Notes under the pieces: generated by a model
Told to the model about the DNA's origin: nothing
Databases searched by the model: none
Seen by the model: the letters and a program-made list of their open reading frames with translations, nothing else
Assembly: GCA_964422295.1 (NCBI GenBank)
Contig: CAYRAM010000012.1
Span: 1 to 64,000, forward strand
Length of the DNA stretch: 64,000 nt
Origin: UBA12191 sp964422295
GTDB lineage: Bacteria > Planctomycetota > UBA8108 > UBA1146
Reading direction: 5' to 3'
Shown here: positions 26,866 through 36,721 of the stretch, piece after piece
Layout: each line of letters starts with the position of its first letter
Position numbering within the stretch: position 1 is the first letter of the stretch
Made by a program: the position numbers and the translations under genes

Positions 26866-28074
26866 TCAATCGAGGCACAGTTTACGGAATTTACGTTTAC
26901 CGACCCTGAGGATCATGCCATCCGAAACTTCCACCTTGGCATCCGGGTCCTCGATCTTGACGTCATCCAGTCTCACACCGCCTGCCTGAACGTTGCGACG
27001 CGCCTCGTTATTGCTCGGAGTCAGCCCCGCTTCGACGACCAATTTGACGATCCAGACCTTGTCCTCTTCCAAAAGCTCAGAAGGGATATGAAATTCCTCA
27101 ATCTCATCGGGAATCCCACCCTTTGAGAATACCTGGATGAAGTGTTGCTCTGCAGCATCCGCTGCTGCCTCGTCGTGGTAGAGACGAACCAATGTGCGGG
27201 CAAGGAACCCTTTGCACTCCCTAGGATTTGCAGCCAATTGCTCTTCGATCTGGGAGAGAGTGAGATCGGTCGCCATCGTGTAGTAATCCCTCATCACTTC
27301 ATCCGGGATCGACATCGTCTTGCCGAACATCTCTTCCGGAGCGTCGGAAATGCCGATGGAATTGCCATAGGATTTCGACATCTTGCGACTGCCGTCCGTC
27401 CCAACCAAGAGGGGCAGAGTCATACACACCTGCGCATCCAGGCCTTCCTGGCGCATCAAGTCCCGCCCCAGCAACAGGTTAAACGTCTGGTCCGTCCCCC
27501 CCAATTCCACATCCGCTTTCACCTGAACAGAATCCCATGCCTGCATCAAAGGGTAGATGAACTCGTGAAGATTGATGGGAAGACCGGATCCGAATCTTTT
27601 CTGAAAGTCGTCCCGTTCCAACTGTCGAGCAACGGTCGTTCTGCCACAGAGGGCGATCACATCCAGAAAAGACATCTCACGAAACCAGTCGCCATTCCAG
27701 CTCAGTTCGGTTCGATCCTTGTCGAGGATCTTCCAAGCCTGCTGCAAGTAGGTCTCCGCGTTTTCCCGAACCTGGTCATGGGTCAGTGTTGGTCGTGTCT
27801 TGTCTCGACCGGAGGGATCTCCAACACAGGCTGTGTAATCACCGATGATGAGAATCGCCAAATGACCTGCATCTTGGAATTGCCGCAATTTTCTCAAAGG
27901 AACCGCGTGGCCGACATGCAACTGGGGATTGGTGGGATCCACCCCCAGTTTCACCCTCAGGGGTCGATTCTCAGCATTGGCACTCTGCCACTTCTTCTGC
28001 AGTTCTTCTTCCGTATCGATCGTGACCGCACCGCGAATCACCTCGGCAAAGGAATCATCCGCTGTCAAGCCCAT
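26866..28074 (-). CDS. tyrS: Tyrosyl-tRNA synthetase
   Basis: 402 residues. Start ATG 28074 follows AAGGAGGGGAG; the frame upstream of it belongs to the preceding gene's DNA. Class I synthetase: HIGH-type motif LHVGH (in DPTNPQLHVGHAVPL), KMSKS in GSRKMSKSYGN, C-terminal S4 RNA-binding domain (EARRNVQAGGVRLDDVKIED). The DPTNPQLHVGH / IGDYTACVGDPSGRDKTRP signature is that of the TyrZ-like subgroup rather than the E. coli TyrS subgroup. Confidence 0.96.
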   Translation of the reverse strand: MGLTADDSFAEVIRGAVTIDTEEELQKKWQSANAENRPLRVKLGVDPTNPQLHVGHAVPLRKLRQFQDAGHLAILIIGDYTACVGDPSGRDKTRPTLTHDQVRENAETYLQQAWKILDKDRTELSWNGDWFREMSFLDVIALCGRTTVARQLERDDFQKRFGSGLPINLHEFIYPLMQAWDSVQVKADVELGGTDQTFNLLLGRDLMRQEGLDAQVCMTLPLLVGTDGSRKMSKSYGNSIGISDAPEEMFGKTMSIPDEVMRDYYTMATDLTLSQIEEQLAANPRECKGFLARTLVRLYHDEAAADAAEQHFIQVFSKGGIPDEIEEFHIPSELLEEDKVWIVKLVVEAGLTPSNNEARRNVQAGGVRLDDVKIEDPDAKVEVSDGMILRVGKRKFRKLCLD

Positions 28075-28075
28075 G

Positions 28076-29224
28076 CTAACTCCCCTCCTTACCATCCCGC
28101 CGAACCTCGCGGGACAGCCCCCATATCTTCCATGCACGAGCCGATCTCTCCATGACCAAGCCCGTGACCTCTTCCAAAATTCCCACGAAGAGGCGATCAA
28201 GTGTGCCTTCATGGGTTCCAAGAAGCGAGACCATCTCTTCAATCAATGGATCTGTCAAATCGGGGCGTGCTTTTGTTTCCCTTCTTCGCTCCAACCATCG
28301 ATGACGAGCGAGGACCATTTGTGCGACATCTCCACTGACTGCCGCCAACCTCAGTGAATCCCGGGGGGGCAGAGAACTCTGTGCAACTTCGGGTGCAGTA
28401 AACCTGCCCCTCTCTTCGATCCATGGCAATCCGCGGGTCACATCTCCCTCCGGAGTGGAAATCGTCAGGGGTCTCGTGGTTCCGGTGACGACCCAATCCT
28501 GCAGGACAGGTCGTGATCGAGCCACAGGAATCGGCAATCGGACCGGGAATCCACGGCTCTCGCCAGGGTCAACCCGAAAACCCCCGTCAAGCCGCACCAC
28601 TCTGGTGTCCGATATGATGCGCTCAGTTCCATCGAGATAGACGTCTTTGATGCTCCAAACCACTTGGCCCAGGATTCCTGCGTCGGTCCCTTCGCCGCCA
28701 AATTGAATCGGCTGATCGGACAGATTTTCCAGCAAGATGATGCCGGTCAGGAACGCACGTGGAAAATCGGGCCCCCGATTTGAATCCGAATCAGCATTTG
28801 GCGCATCGTCATTGAGAGCGGGGTCTTCCGAATCTCCACCCAGTTCATCGTCGATGGAGAATCTGACGGCAACAGTACTGTTGCTGAGGTATCGGCCATG
28901 GGCCCTGCGACGCAGGGCATTGACTTGTTCGAACTGGCGAAAATTTTCCGGTGCCAATAGCAGGATCGCCTCTGACATCTTCCAGGCCTTTTCAAACTGT
29001 CCTTGCTTGTAGGCCTCCACCGCTTCACGGAATCGACCCTGAAGAAATTTCAGGACTGCCTGATCATCCGCAGTTGGATTCTGATCCATCAGATGGGCGC
29101 CAGTGGGACCTGCGATGGCGGGTAATTCGAGACTACTGCTCGCACCCAAGAGAAGTGCAGAAACGATCACGAGGAGAGCCGGGAATCCCCGACTCTCCTC
29201 GCATCGTTCATCGATTCTGCCCAA
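28076..29224 (-). CDS. Secreted/exported protein of unknown function
   Basis: About 382 residues if TTG 29224 is used (AAGGAG 13 bases upstream); an ATG at 29263 overlapping rpsA is an alternative. N-terminal signal-like segment (FPALLVIVSALLLGASSS), then a TPR-like helical pair (FLQGRFREAVEAYKQGQFEKAW), an acidic Asp-rich linker, and a beta-rich region (ILLENLSDQPIQFGGEG, VRLDGGFRVDPGESRGFPV) that reads like a protein measuring or binding something in the periplasm. No family recognised. Ends two bases before the tyrS start, so the two are probably cotranscribed with rpsA. Confidence 0.72.
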   Translation of the reverse strand: MGRIDERCEESRGFPALLVIVSALLLGASSSLELPAIAGPTGAHLMDQNPTADDQAVLKFLQGRFREAVEAYKQGQFEKAWKMSEAILLLAPENFRQFEQVNALRRRAHGRYLSNSTVAVRFSIDDELGGDSEDPALNDDAPNADSDSNRGPDFPRAFLTGIILLENLSDQPIQFGGEGTDAGILGQVVWSIKDVYLDGTERIISDTRVVRLDGGFRVDPGESRGFPVRLPIPVARSRPVLQDWVVTGTTRPLTISTPEGDVTRGLPWIEERGRFTAPEVAQSSLPPRDSLRLAAVSGDVAQMVLARHRWLERRRETKARPDLTDPLIEEMVSLLGTHEGTLDRLFVGILEEVTGLVMERSARAWKIWGLSREVRRDGKEGS

Positions 29225-29234
29225 GGGAACAGAA

Positions 29235-31372
29235 TTACTCCTTGTTCTCGGATTCTTCTGCATCACCCGTATCCTCTTCCGCCGTTTCTTCGGCAGGCTC
29301 CTCATCGGAGGCTTCGGCAAGCTCACTTTCGGAGGCCTCTGCTGGCTCCTCNNNNNNNNNNNNNNNNNNNNNNNNNNNNNNNNNNNNNNNNNNNNNNNNN
29401 NNNNNNNNNNNNNNNNNNNNNNNNNNNNNNNNNNNNNNNNNNNNNNNNNNNGCTCCTCATCGGAGGCTTCGGCAAGCTCACTTTCGGAGGCCTCTGCTGG
29501 CTCCTCATCGGAAGCTTCGACAGGCTCACTTTCGGAGGCTTCTGCTGGCTCCTCTTCGGAAGCTTCGGCACTCTCCGCTGGTTCGGACTCGGCTTCAGCA
29601 ACCGGGGACTCCTCCGGATGATCCTCGATGTCGGGGACCTCGTCAGGAATATTCTCCGGCACCGTTCCCACAGCAGTCGGGGATTCACCTTCAGCAGCCT
29701 CGGCGTAGAGAGCAGCAAGTTGCTCTTTCTCTTCCTCGGTCACCTCTTTCAGGCTCAAACCGATCTTTCGATTCTCATCGTCGACGCGAATCACTTTGAC
29801 ATCGACAACTTGACCGATCGATACAACCTGCTCGGGACTATCAATCTTGTCCTCGGAAAGTTCGGAGATGTGCAACAGCCCTTCGAGGTCTTCCTCCATC
29901 TGCACAAATGCGCCGAAATTGGTGGTCTTGGTGACAGTTCCTCTCACCACCGTTCCGATGGCGTAAGTATCGGGAATATCACGAACCCAGGGGTCCTCCT
30001 CCATCTGCTTGAGACCGAGGGCAATCCGCTTGCGATCCTGGTCGATCTCAAGAACCACGGCATGAACCTCTTGACCCTTCTCCAACTTCTCGGAGGGGTG
30101 GATGATCTTGCGGGTCCAGGACATGTCACTGACATGGAGCAGACCATCGATGCCGTCCTCCAACTCGACGAATGCGCCGTAATTGGTGAGGTTGCGAACC
30201 TTTCCGCTGATGTAGTGACCCACAGGGTATTTTTGGGCAACGATTTCCCAGGGATTCACTTCCACCTGCTTCATGCCCAAACTGATCTCCTGCTTGTCCT
30301 TCTTGATTTCAAGGACGACCACATCAACTTCCTGATTCTCTTCGACGACTTCACGAGGATTCGAAATTCTTCGTGTCCACGACATCTCTGACACGTGGAC
30401 CAGACCCTCGATCCCCTCCTCCAACTCGATGAACGCCCCGTACGAAAGGACATTGACCACCTTGCCGGTGATTTTCGCCCCAATCGGGAAACGCGCCTCG
30501 ATGTCGTCCCACGGGCTCGGCTGCGTTTGTTTCAGGCCCAGTGAAATGCGCTCGCGATCCTTGTCGATCTTGAGCACCTTGACATCGATCTCCTGCTCCA
30601 CAGTGAGAATCTCATTGGGGTGATTGATCCTTCCCCAAGACATATCCGTGATGTGCAGAAGGCCGTCGATGCCACCGAGATCGACGAATGCTCCGAAGTC
30701 GGTGATATTCTTGACGATGCCTTTGCGAACCTGATCCAGTTCTATTTCGGTCATCAGATTGGACTTCAGTTCATCACGGCGCTCCTCAAGAAGTTTGCGC
30801 CGGCTGACGACGATATTCATTCTCGGCTCGTCGATCTTGATGATCTTGCACTCCAGGTCTTTGCCGACGAATTCTGAGACATCCCCCACCCTGCGGATGG
30901 CGATCTGTGAAGCCGGGAGGAATACCGGGACACCGATATCGATCAGCAAGCCACCCTTAATCTTCCGGAGAACACGGCCATTGACCACATCTCCCTCATT
31001 ATGGGTTTCTACAACCTGTTCCCAACCCTTGATTCGATCCGCCTTGCGCTTGGACAGCATGATGCGTCCATCTTCTTCATCGACTTCCTCGATGAGCACA
31101 TCGACGATATCACCCACGCTGATTTCAGCGCCTTCAAAGTGACTTCTGGGAACTTCACCCTCAGCTTTGTAGCCCACATCGACGATGACCCAGTCTTCGC
31201 TGATACTGACTACTTTGCCCTGGATAATTTTTTCTTCTTCAAAATCGATCACCGAATCGCGAAGAATCTCATCCACCCTGTCGATGGATTCGCCTTCCAG
31301 GTAATCGTTGACTTTTTCATCCAGGGATTCACCCCGGAGATCAAACTGCTTGAGCAGTTCTGGTTTGGCCAT
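29235..31372 (-). CDS. rpsA: 30S ribosomal protein S1 (bS1), six S1 domains, acidic repeat tail, interrupted by gap
   Basis: At least 679 residues from ATG 31372. Six S1 RNA-binding domains at about 48-110, 127-193, 211-281, 297-368, 383-455 and 471-542; domains 3-6 carry the canonical FGAFV/YGAF core. After residue 545 comes a Glu/Ala/Ser tail of about 16-residue repeats (EEPAEASESE..EASD) that contains the 100-N block; downstream of the gap the same frame continues for 38 residues to TAA at 29235. The apparent 1143-codon fusion with the next gene is a frame artefact of the placeholder length. cmk-plsC-rpsA order is widely conserved. Brings mRNA to the 30S subunit. Confidence 0.93.
29287..29560. 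repeat. 48-bp coding repeat of rpsA tail with assembly gap (N 29352-29451)
   Basis: On the minus strand the unit encodes about 16 acidic residues (EEPAEASESELAEASD with L/P and A/V variation). Copies flank both sides of the gap. Closing the frame needs a gap of 2 mod 3, so 100 N is a placeholder. Confidence 0.85.
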
Positions 31373-31535
31373 GGAAAAAGGCCCCTTCAGTGGGTCACGG
31401 ACCGTCACCGAGCAGATCCGACCTCCGGATCCCAAAACTGCGGCAAACAGATCCTGGTTTGCTGGAATCGGGGGGCCGGCGACCATCGCAGGCTCTCCAC
31501 GGATCATCCAGAATTAGGTACTTCTAGAGCAGGAC

Positions 31536-32132
31536 TCAATCGGCGGGTGTGGCTTCCCCTTCGGGAATCAATTCCACCATGGACCTGCGCAGGAGTTCCA
31601 ACCCGTTATCTTCCTCCGAGAAGGCCTCTTTGTCGATGCATTCTCCAAAGGAGATCCGGGTGTGATAAGGACGGGGGAACCACTTTCCGCGCCCCATCGC
31701 CCTGGAACTGCCGGAAATGTAAGCGGGAACCACGGGAACCTGTGCCATCCGGGCCAATCGAACAATTCCACCCTTGAATCGACGCAATTGGCCGTCGGAA
31801 CTGCGGGTCCCTTCCGGAAAGACCAGAGCCGCCCCCCCAGCCTCCAAGTGGGTCATCACCGAACGAAAACCGGCGATCCCCACTCCTTCTCTTTCCAGAG
31901 GCAAGGCATTCAAATTGCGCAGAAACCAGCCTACAGGAGCAGGTTTGAAGAGGGAACTTCGAGCCATGAATGCAAGGGGCCGTTGCATCGAAATTCCTGC
32001 AAGGATCGGATCGAGATTGCTGGAGTGATTCACCGCCAGCAAGAAGGGGCCAGAGTGAGGCAGATGGTCGTGACCCTCGACACGATGGCGAAACATGATC
32101 TTGCAAATCAACCATGCAATGCCGCGGATCAC
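31536..32132 (-). CDS. plsC: 1-acyl-sn-glycerol-3-phosphate acyltransferase (PlsC family)
   Basis: 198 residues from GTG 32132, which overlaps the cmk stop as GTGA; a TTG 30 bases upstream is less likely. Acylates lysophosphatidic acid at the inner membrane. One N-terminal hydrophobic stretch, catalytic NHSSNLDP (NHxxxxD), FPEGTRSSDG acyl-acceptor motif, and VPVVPAYISG. Between cmk and rpsA, a common arrangement; plsY and gpsA, the earlier steps of the same pathway, lie 6 kb away. The following 31373-31535 holds no gene and probably the rpsA leader. Confidence 0.92.
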   Translation of the reverse strand: MIRGIAWLICKIMFRHRVEGHDHLPHSGPFLLAVNHSSNLDPILAGISMQRPLAFMARSSLFKPAPVGWFLRNLNALPLEREGVGIAGFRSVMTHLEAGGAALVFPEGTRSSDGQLRRFKGGIVRLARMAQVPVVPAYISGSSRAMGRGKWFPRPYHTRISFGECIDKEAFSEEDNGLELLRRSMVELIPEGEATPAD

Positions 32133-32824
32133 TCGATAGAAGAGTCTGTTCCCGGGTTCCAATCTGCGGGAATCCTTTCCATGATCATGCTCACGACTTC
32201 ATCGACACTCATCTCTGTGGAATCCACCAAGCAGGATCCTTCAGCGGGGCGCATCGGAGAGACATCCCTTTCCCTGTCGCGAGCATCTCTTTGCTCCACC
32301 TGCGCAAGCACATCTTCAAAAGCGAGATCTTCTGCAAACCTCTCTCGCAATTCTGCTTGTCGGCGAACTGCCCTTTGGTGGGAACTGGCCGTCAGAAAAA
32401 CTTTGACCGGTGCGTCGGGAAAGACGACCGTGCCCATATCGCGGCCCTCGGCGACGACCGGCAGATCCTTGGGAATACTCCTCTGCAAGGGCAACACACT
32501 GCGGCGCAACTCAGCATTCCCCGAAATGTAGTGAATCTTTTTGGTCACACGCGTCGAATCGAGAACATCTCCAGGATCAATTTGACCGACGAGAACTTTG
32601 AAATCTGCTCCGGGTGCCGTAATCGAAAGAGTGTGTTCAACCGGCAAGCGGGCGACCGCTTCCGCATCGGTAAAATCGACTGCATTTTCGAGACCGAGCC
32701 AAGTCAGGGTTCGATAGATGCGGCCGCTGGAGAACATGCGACCACCCAACTTACGAGCCAGTAAACGGGCGACTGTGCTCTTGCCACACCCCGCAGGTCC
32801 ATCCAGTGTCACGATCCTGCTCAA
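32129..32824 (-). CDS. cmk: Cytidylate kinase
   Basis: 231 residues. (d)CMP phosphorylation by ATP. TTG start at 32824. P-loop LDGPAGCGKSTVAR, NMP-binding SGRIYRTLTWL, AEGRDMGTVVFPDA, and the LID arginines in RDARDRERDVSPMRPAEG. First gene of cmk-plsC-rpsA. Confidence 0.95.
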   Translation of the reverse strand: MSRIVTLDGPAGCGKSTVARLLARKLGGRMFSSGRIYRTLTWLGLENAVDFTDAEAVARLPVEHTLSITAPGADFKVLVGQIDPGDVLDSTRVTKKIHYISGNAELRRSVLPLQRSIPKDLPVVAEGRDMGTVVFPDAPVKVFLTASSHQRAVRRQAELRERFAEDLAFEDVLAQVEQRDARDRERDVSPMRPAEGSCLVDSTEMSVDEVVSMIMERIPADWNPGTDSSIE

Positions 32825-32936
32825 GTGGGGACCTCCGGTTCAAAGGGGCTGTCGAATTGATCACTTCCCCGATTCAAACTACGGAATGGCCCGGGTTGCG
32901 GCAAGGGGAAGGAGAAGAGGAGCCCAAAGTAGGGGT

Positions 32937-34340
32937 TTATGCAGAGGTCCAACCATCCGAAAAACTCCACACCAGTCCCGCCAGACCCATCGACACCAAT
33001 GGAACCACCGACCACGCACCCGCATCGACCGCCCCCACCAACAACATGAGAAGCACCGGGGCCAGCGAGATCTCCCATACGGTGTATCGACGCCCCCCCC
33101 TGGACGATCTCTCCTTGGGAGTCCTCTCAAAGGTAGTGACGTGTCCCAAAAGACCCGAACAGCAGGATACTGCGGCAAACATTGCGAAGCCTGTCCCGAG
33201 GATCATCACCAGAAATGACTCCCACAAGCGAGTCAACTTTCCACCCCCTGTTGAGGAATAGAAAGCGATGACACTCAAGGTTGCAAAAAAGAGGAAGATC
33301 CCCTCAAACGGGGGGGTACCGAGCCAGCGAAACACCCATGGATCCGGTCCCAGGGCCTCAGGGTAGATTCTGCGCAAGGAAGCCCACACCGTCAGCAAAA
33401 CCACGACGAGACTGGCGAGAGGCGCAATAAATCTGCTTGAGAGGTCGAATTTCTGCATCAGAGTTCCCTCAGACGGTCGCGACAGTTGGCGCAAACAGAG
33501 TTGCATGCCTCCTGCCAACCACCGTCTTTGTTGGGTTCTGAAAGCGGAGAAATTATCAGGCAGTATTCCATCGCAGACGATGTCATCGCGATAGACCGCC
33601 CTCCAGCCTCGTCGCCAGGCCCTCAGAGATAGATCGGTGTCCTCGACGACCGTCTCCCCACTCCATCCCCCTGCATCCTCGATCGCCTTCCTCCTCCAAA
33701 TCCCGGCGGTACCGTTAAAGTTAAAGAAGCGGCCTGCGGCAAAGCGGGCCCGGTGTTCGATGCGAAAGTGCCCATCGAGCAAGCGCGCTTGGGCCCTGGT
33801 CAGACGATTTTGATTCCTGTTGGTGTATCCCCAGCGGCATTGAACCCAGCCGATCCGAGAATCGGAAAATTGGGGCAGCGTGCGCAGCAGGAAATCAGCC
33901 GGGATCTGAAAATCGACATCGAAGACCGCCACAAATTCCGCCGCAGAATCTGCCAAACCATCGGCCAATGCTCCCGCCTTGAATCCGCGGCGTCGCTGCC
34001 GACAGAGATGCCGGATCGGGACTCCCGTCGCTGCCACCTGTTCCACGGCAATGCCGTTCGCAACGGAACTGCCGTCATCGGAGTCATCCAGAATCTGCAC
34101 TTCCAAAGACGAGAGGGGATAATCGATTCGATGAAGCAGGGGTAAGTGAGCTGCGAGAGCAGCAGCATCATTGTAAACAGGGATCTGAATCAGGATCTGC
34201 GGGAGCGAGTCATTGTGCGTCAACGGCTTCGGAATGACGGGATTCGCGCTGGTACGGCTCTCGACCAGCAAGATGAATCGATGAACACCGGCCAAAATCA
34301 GCAACAGGGTGAGAAGAACCTGAAACAGTTCCGCCCACAT
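32937..34340 (-). CDS. Family 2 glycosyltransferase, processive membrane type (CslA/BcsA-like)
   Basis: 467 residues. Processive GT2 signatures D,D,D,QxxRW: DDSDDGSS, FDVDF, VVEDTDLSLRA, FRTQQRRWLAGG. FNGTAGIWRRKAIEDAGGW is typical of the CslA/mannan-synthase-like bacterial branch. One N-terminal helix and four to five helices after residue 300 form the export channel. Likely makes a beta-linked polysaccharide from a nucleotide sugar; no BcsB-like or PilZ partner is adjacent. Starts one base after the larE stop. Confidence 0.9.
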   Translation of the reverse strand: MWAELFQVLLTLLLILAGVHRFILLVESRTSANPVIPKPLTHNDSLPQILIQIPVYNDAAALAAHLPLLHRIDYPLSSLEVQILDDSDDGSSVANGIAVEQVAATGVPIRHLCRQRRRGFKAGALADGLADSAAEFVAVFDVDFQIPADFLLRTLPQFSDSRIGWVQCRWGYTNRNQNRLTRAQARLLDGHFRIEHRARFAAGRFFNFNGTAGIWRRKAIEDAGGWSGETVVEDTDLSLRAWRRGWRAVYRDDIVCDGILPDNFSAFRTQQRRWLAGGMQLCLRQLSRPSEGTLMQKFDLSSRFIAPLASLVVVLLTVWASLRRIYPEALGPDPWVFRWLGTPPFEGIFLFFATLSVIAFYSSTGGGKLTRLWESFLVMILGTGFAMFAAVSCCSGLLGHVTTFERTPKERSSRGGRRYTVWEISLAPVLLMLLVGAVDAGAWSVVPLVSMGLAGLVWSFSDGWTSA

Positions 34341-34341
34341 T

Positions 34342-35238
34342 TCAAATCCCTGCCAGGATTTCGAGGCGGGGCTCTCCCGAACCTCCGTATCCTCTCAGAT
34401 CGAGCCACCTTTCAGTGAAACCCAATTGGCGGGCAACCGCATCCAATCGCTGGCGCCAGGCTCCCACCTGCCGATCCTTCAGCTCCCCGCGATCAATTTC
34501 GACCACTAATCGATTCGCTTCGCAACGGGCTCTGTATACCGAAAATCCTTCGCCGGAGAGCACCGACTCAAGAACTTCAATCCTTCGAAGCAACTCCGCA
34601 TCGACGCGGGTTCCCACCGGGATCCGGCTTGCCAGACATGGTCGTGCCGGACGGTCATGGCTCTGCAGATTGCGGCTACGAGCCAGTGTGCGAATCAGTT
34701 CCTTGTCAAAACCGAATTCGCGCAATGGGCTTTGCACTCCCCGCTCTGCAGCCGCACTGGCCCCCGGGCGATCGTCCAGACGATCGGAAGCTTGGGTGCC
34801 ATCGACAACGGTGAAGCCATCGAGGGCAGGATGCCCCAGGATGACGTCGTACAATTCCGATTTGCAGTGGTAGCAGCGATCTCCGGAATTTTTGCGATAG
34901 GCCTCTCGGGACAACTCGTGGGTTTCCAATTCCAGATGGCGAATCCCCACTTGGTCCGTCAATTGGCGCGCTGAGAGCAACTCCTGGTGGGAAAGACTGG
35001 GAGATATTCCTGTGACAGAGATCGCATCCGCACCCAAGGCATCAAAAGCGAGGGAAGCGAGGAGAGCAGAATCAACTCCGCCAGAGAGGGCAACGGCAAC
35101 AGGTGCGTTTTCGCGGAGCCATCGATTCAGTAACTCCACCTTTTCCAGCGGAGTCCGGACAAGTCCGGCGGACGGGTCGACTGACTCGTCCGCCGGCTGA
35201 CCGGAGTGACTAGATGTCGTAGTAAAGTGCGAACTCAT
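34342..35238 (-). CDS. larE: LarE-like ATP-dependent sulfur transferase (PP-loop)
   Basis: 298 residues from ATG 35238, which overlaps glnA by 29 bases; GTG 35139 (265 residues) is the alternative. PP-loop ATPase motif ALSGGVDSALLA, Cys pair YHCKSELYD region, and DDRPGASAAAERGVQSPLRE, RPARPCLASRIPVGT characteristic of LarE, which activates P2CMN for the nickel-pincer cofactor of lactate racemase. No larA, larB or larC is in the window, so a different sulfur-transfer substrate is possible. The N-terminal 30 residues of the longer form are low-complexity Ser/Thr. Confidence 0.85.
   Translation of the reverse strand: MSSHFTTTSSHSGQPADESVDPSAGLVRTPLEKVELLNRWLRENAPVAVALSGGVDSALLASLAFDALGADAISVTGISPSLSHQELLSARQLTDQVGIRHLELETHELSREAYRKNSGDRCYHCKSELYDVILGHPALDGFTVVDGTQASDRLDDRPGASAAAERGVQSPLREFGFDKELIRTLARSRNLQSHDRPARPCLASRIPVGTRVDAELLRRIEVLESVLSGEGFSVYRARCEANRLVVEIDRGELKDRQVGAWRQRLDAVARQLGFTERWLDLRGYGGSGEPRLEILAGI
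35165..35196. terminator. 10-bp perfect hairpin just after glnA
   Basis: CCGGCGGACG (35165-35174), 12-base loop, CGTCCGCCGG (35187-35196), 14 bases downstream of the glnA stop on the minus strand. No T-run follows, so it may slow rather than stop transcription or protect the glnA 3' end. It falls inside the longer form of the larE reading frame, which argues for the shorter start. Confidence 0.55.
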
Positions 35239-36628
35239 AGGGGTGTGGACGCAAGCGCAGTTGATCCACTTCCATCTCCCGCTTGTAGGAGATCCATGAA
35301 GCCACTGCGTCTGCAGTGAAGACATCCCCGGCAAGAAGGAACTCGTGGTCCTTCTCCAGGCAGTCGAGCGCTTCATCAAGAGAACCCGGTGTACTCGGCA
35401 CTTCAGAAAGCTGCTCAGCGGGCAGATCGTAGAGATCCTTGTCGAAGGGCAAGCCTGGATCGATCTTGTTCTTGATGCCGTCAAGCGCAGCCATTAGCAG
35501 AGCAGAAAATGCCAGATACGGATTACAGGACGGATCGGGGCAGCGGAACTCGAATCGTCGAGCATTCGGATTGGATGCCCCCACCGGGATTCTGACCGCT
35601 GCAGATCGGTTGCGCGAGGAGTATGCCAGACGCGTCGGAGCCTCAAAACCAGGCACCAAACGCTTGTACGAATTGGTCGTCGGGTTGGTCAACGCAACCA
35701 GAGCGGGCGCATGCTGCAAGATCCCACCGATGGCATGAAGAGACATCTCACTCATCCCGGCGTATCCGTCTCCTGCAAACTGGTTTGCTCCATTCTTCCA
35801 GATCGACAGGTGTATGTGCATGCCGCTGCCGTTGTCATTCCACACCGGCTTCGGCATGAAAGTCACTGTTTTGCCATTCTGGTGAGCGGTGTTCTTGACG
35901 ATGTACTTGTACGCCATCAACTGGTCAGCTGCATTGAGCAGGGAACTGAATTTGATGTCGATTTCTGCCTGACCGGCGGTCGCAACCTCATGGTGTTGGC
36001 ATTCGATGTCGAGACCGCAGTTGAGCAGGTTTTTCATCATCTCATTACGCAGGTCATGATGCTTGTCGGTCGGAGGAACAGGGAAGTAGCCCTCTTTGTA
36101 ACGGGGCTTGTATCCCAGGTTTGGACCTTCATCGCGACCAGTGTTCCAACGCCCCTCAACACTGTCGAGGAAATAGAAACCGCTATGCTCATTCTGGTCG
36201 AAGCGAATGTCGTCAAAGATGAAAAACTCTGCTTCAGGGCCAAAGAATGCCTGATCTCCGATACCCGAGTTTTGCAGATACGCTTCTGCCTTGCGGGCGA
36301 TGTTTCGCGGATCACGGGAATAATTCTCGTGAGTGATCGGATCCTTGATGTCGCAAACGAGAACCAGCGTTTTCATCTTCGGAAAGGGATCGATCCATGC
36401 CGTCGTTGGATCGGGCACCACGAGCATGTCACTCTCTTCGATGCTTTTCCAGCCACGCATGCTCGATCCGTCAAATCCCAGACCGTCCGTGAAAGTTCCC
36501 TCGTCCAACCCGGAGGCAGGAATTGTAAAATGTTGCCAGAGCCCGGGGAAATCCATGAAGCGGAAGTCGACCGCCTCTATTCCCTGATTTCTGACAAGTT
36601 CCAGGATTTCGTTGACTGTCAAAGCCAC
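35210..36628 (-). CDS. glnA: Glutamine synthetase type I
   Basis: 472 residues from GTG 36628 (GAGGCGAAGG upstream); GTG 36664 would add 12 residues. ATP-dependent ammonium assimilation, dodecamer. N-terminal DFRFMDFPGLWQHFT, DGSSMRGW latch region, FGPEAEFFIFD, NGSGMHIHLSIWKN, NPTTNSYKRLVPGFEAP, and RIPVGASNPNARRFEFRCPDP. The loop KDLYDLPAEQ keeps the tyrosine adenylylated in GSI-beta enzymes (Tyr397 in E. coli), so control by adenylylation is possible. A PII-like gene lies directly upstream on the same strand. Confidence 0.97.
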   Translation of the reverse strand: MALTVNEILELVRNQGIEAVDFRFMDFPGLWQHFTIPASGLDEGTFTDGLGFDGSSMRGWKSIEESDMLVVPDPTTAWIDPFPKMKTLVLVCDIKDPITHENYSRDPRNIARKAEAYLQNSGIGDQAFFGPEAEFFIFDDIRFDQNEHSGFYFLDSVEGRWNTGRDEGPNLGYKPRYKEGYFPVPPTDKHHDLRNEMMKNLLNCGLDIECQHHEVATAGQAEIDIKFSSLLNAADQLMAYKYIVKNTAHQNGKTVTFMPKPVWNDNGSGMHIHLSIWKNGANQFAGDGYAGMSEMSLHAIGGILQHAPALVALTNPTTNSYKRLVPGFEAPTRLAYSSRNRSAAVRIPVGASNPNARRFEFRCPDPSCNPYLAFSALLMAALDGIKNKIDPGLPFDKDLYDLPAEQLSEVPSTPGSLDEALDCLEKDHEFLLAGDVFTADAVASWISYKREMEVDQLRLRPHPYEFALYYDI

Positions 36629-36670
36629 TCCCTTCGCCTCGGCCCCCCTAGAGCCTTTATTCACAACCTT

Positions 36671-36684
36671 GAATCACATGATTC
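36671..36684. promoter_or_regulatory. 14-bp palindrome in the glnA leader
   Basis: GAATCA-CA-TGATTC, about 43 bases upstream of the glnA start and downstream of the candidate promoter. Could be an operator for a nitrogen regulator, or a hairpin in the leader. No match to a known NtcA or GlnR site is claimed. Confidence 0.35.
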
Positions 36685-36721
36685 GATTTCCCATACGCCC
36701 TAGCCCGATATCCGTGCCAGG

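Noticed and set aside
28076..31507. One 1143-codon frame joining S1 and the secreted protein
   Set aside because: The join depends on the arbitrary 100-N length; the S1 frame itself ends with TAA at 29235.
34342..35484. 380-codon version of the LarE-like gene
   Set aside because: Its N-terminus is antiphase glnA coding sequence.
36690..36720. TGGCACG resembling a sigma-54 -24 element upstream of glnA
   Set aside because: The required GC of the -12 element is missing at the right distance.
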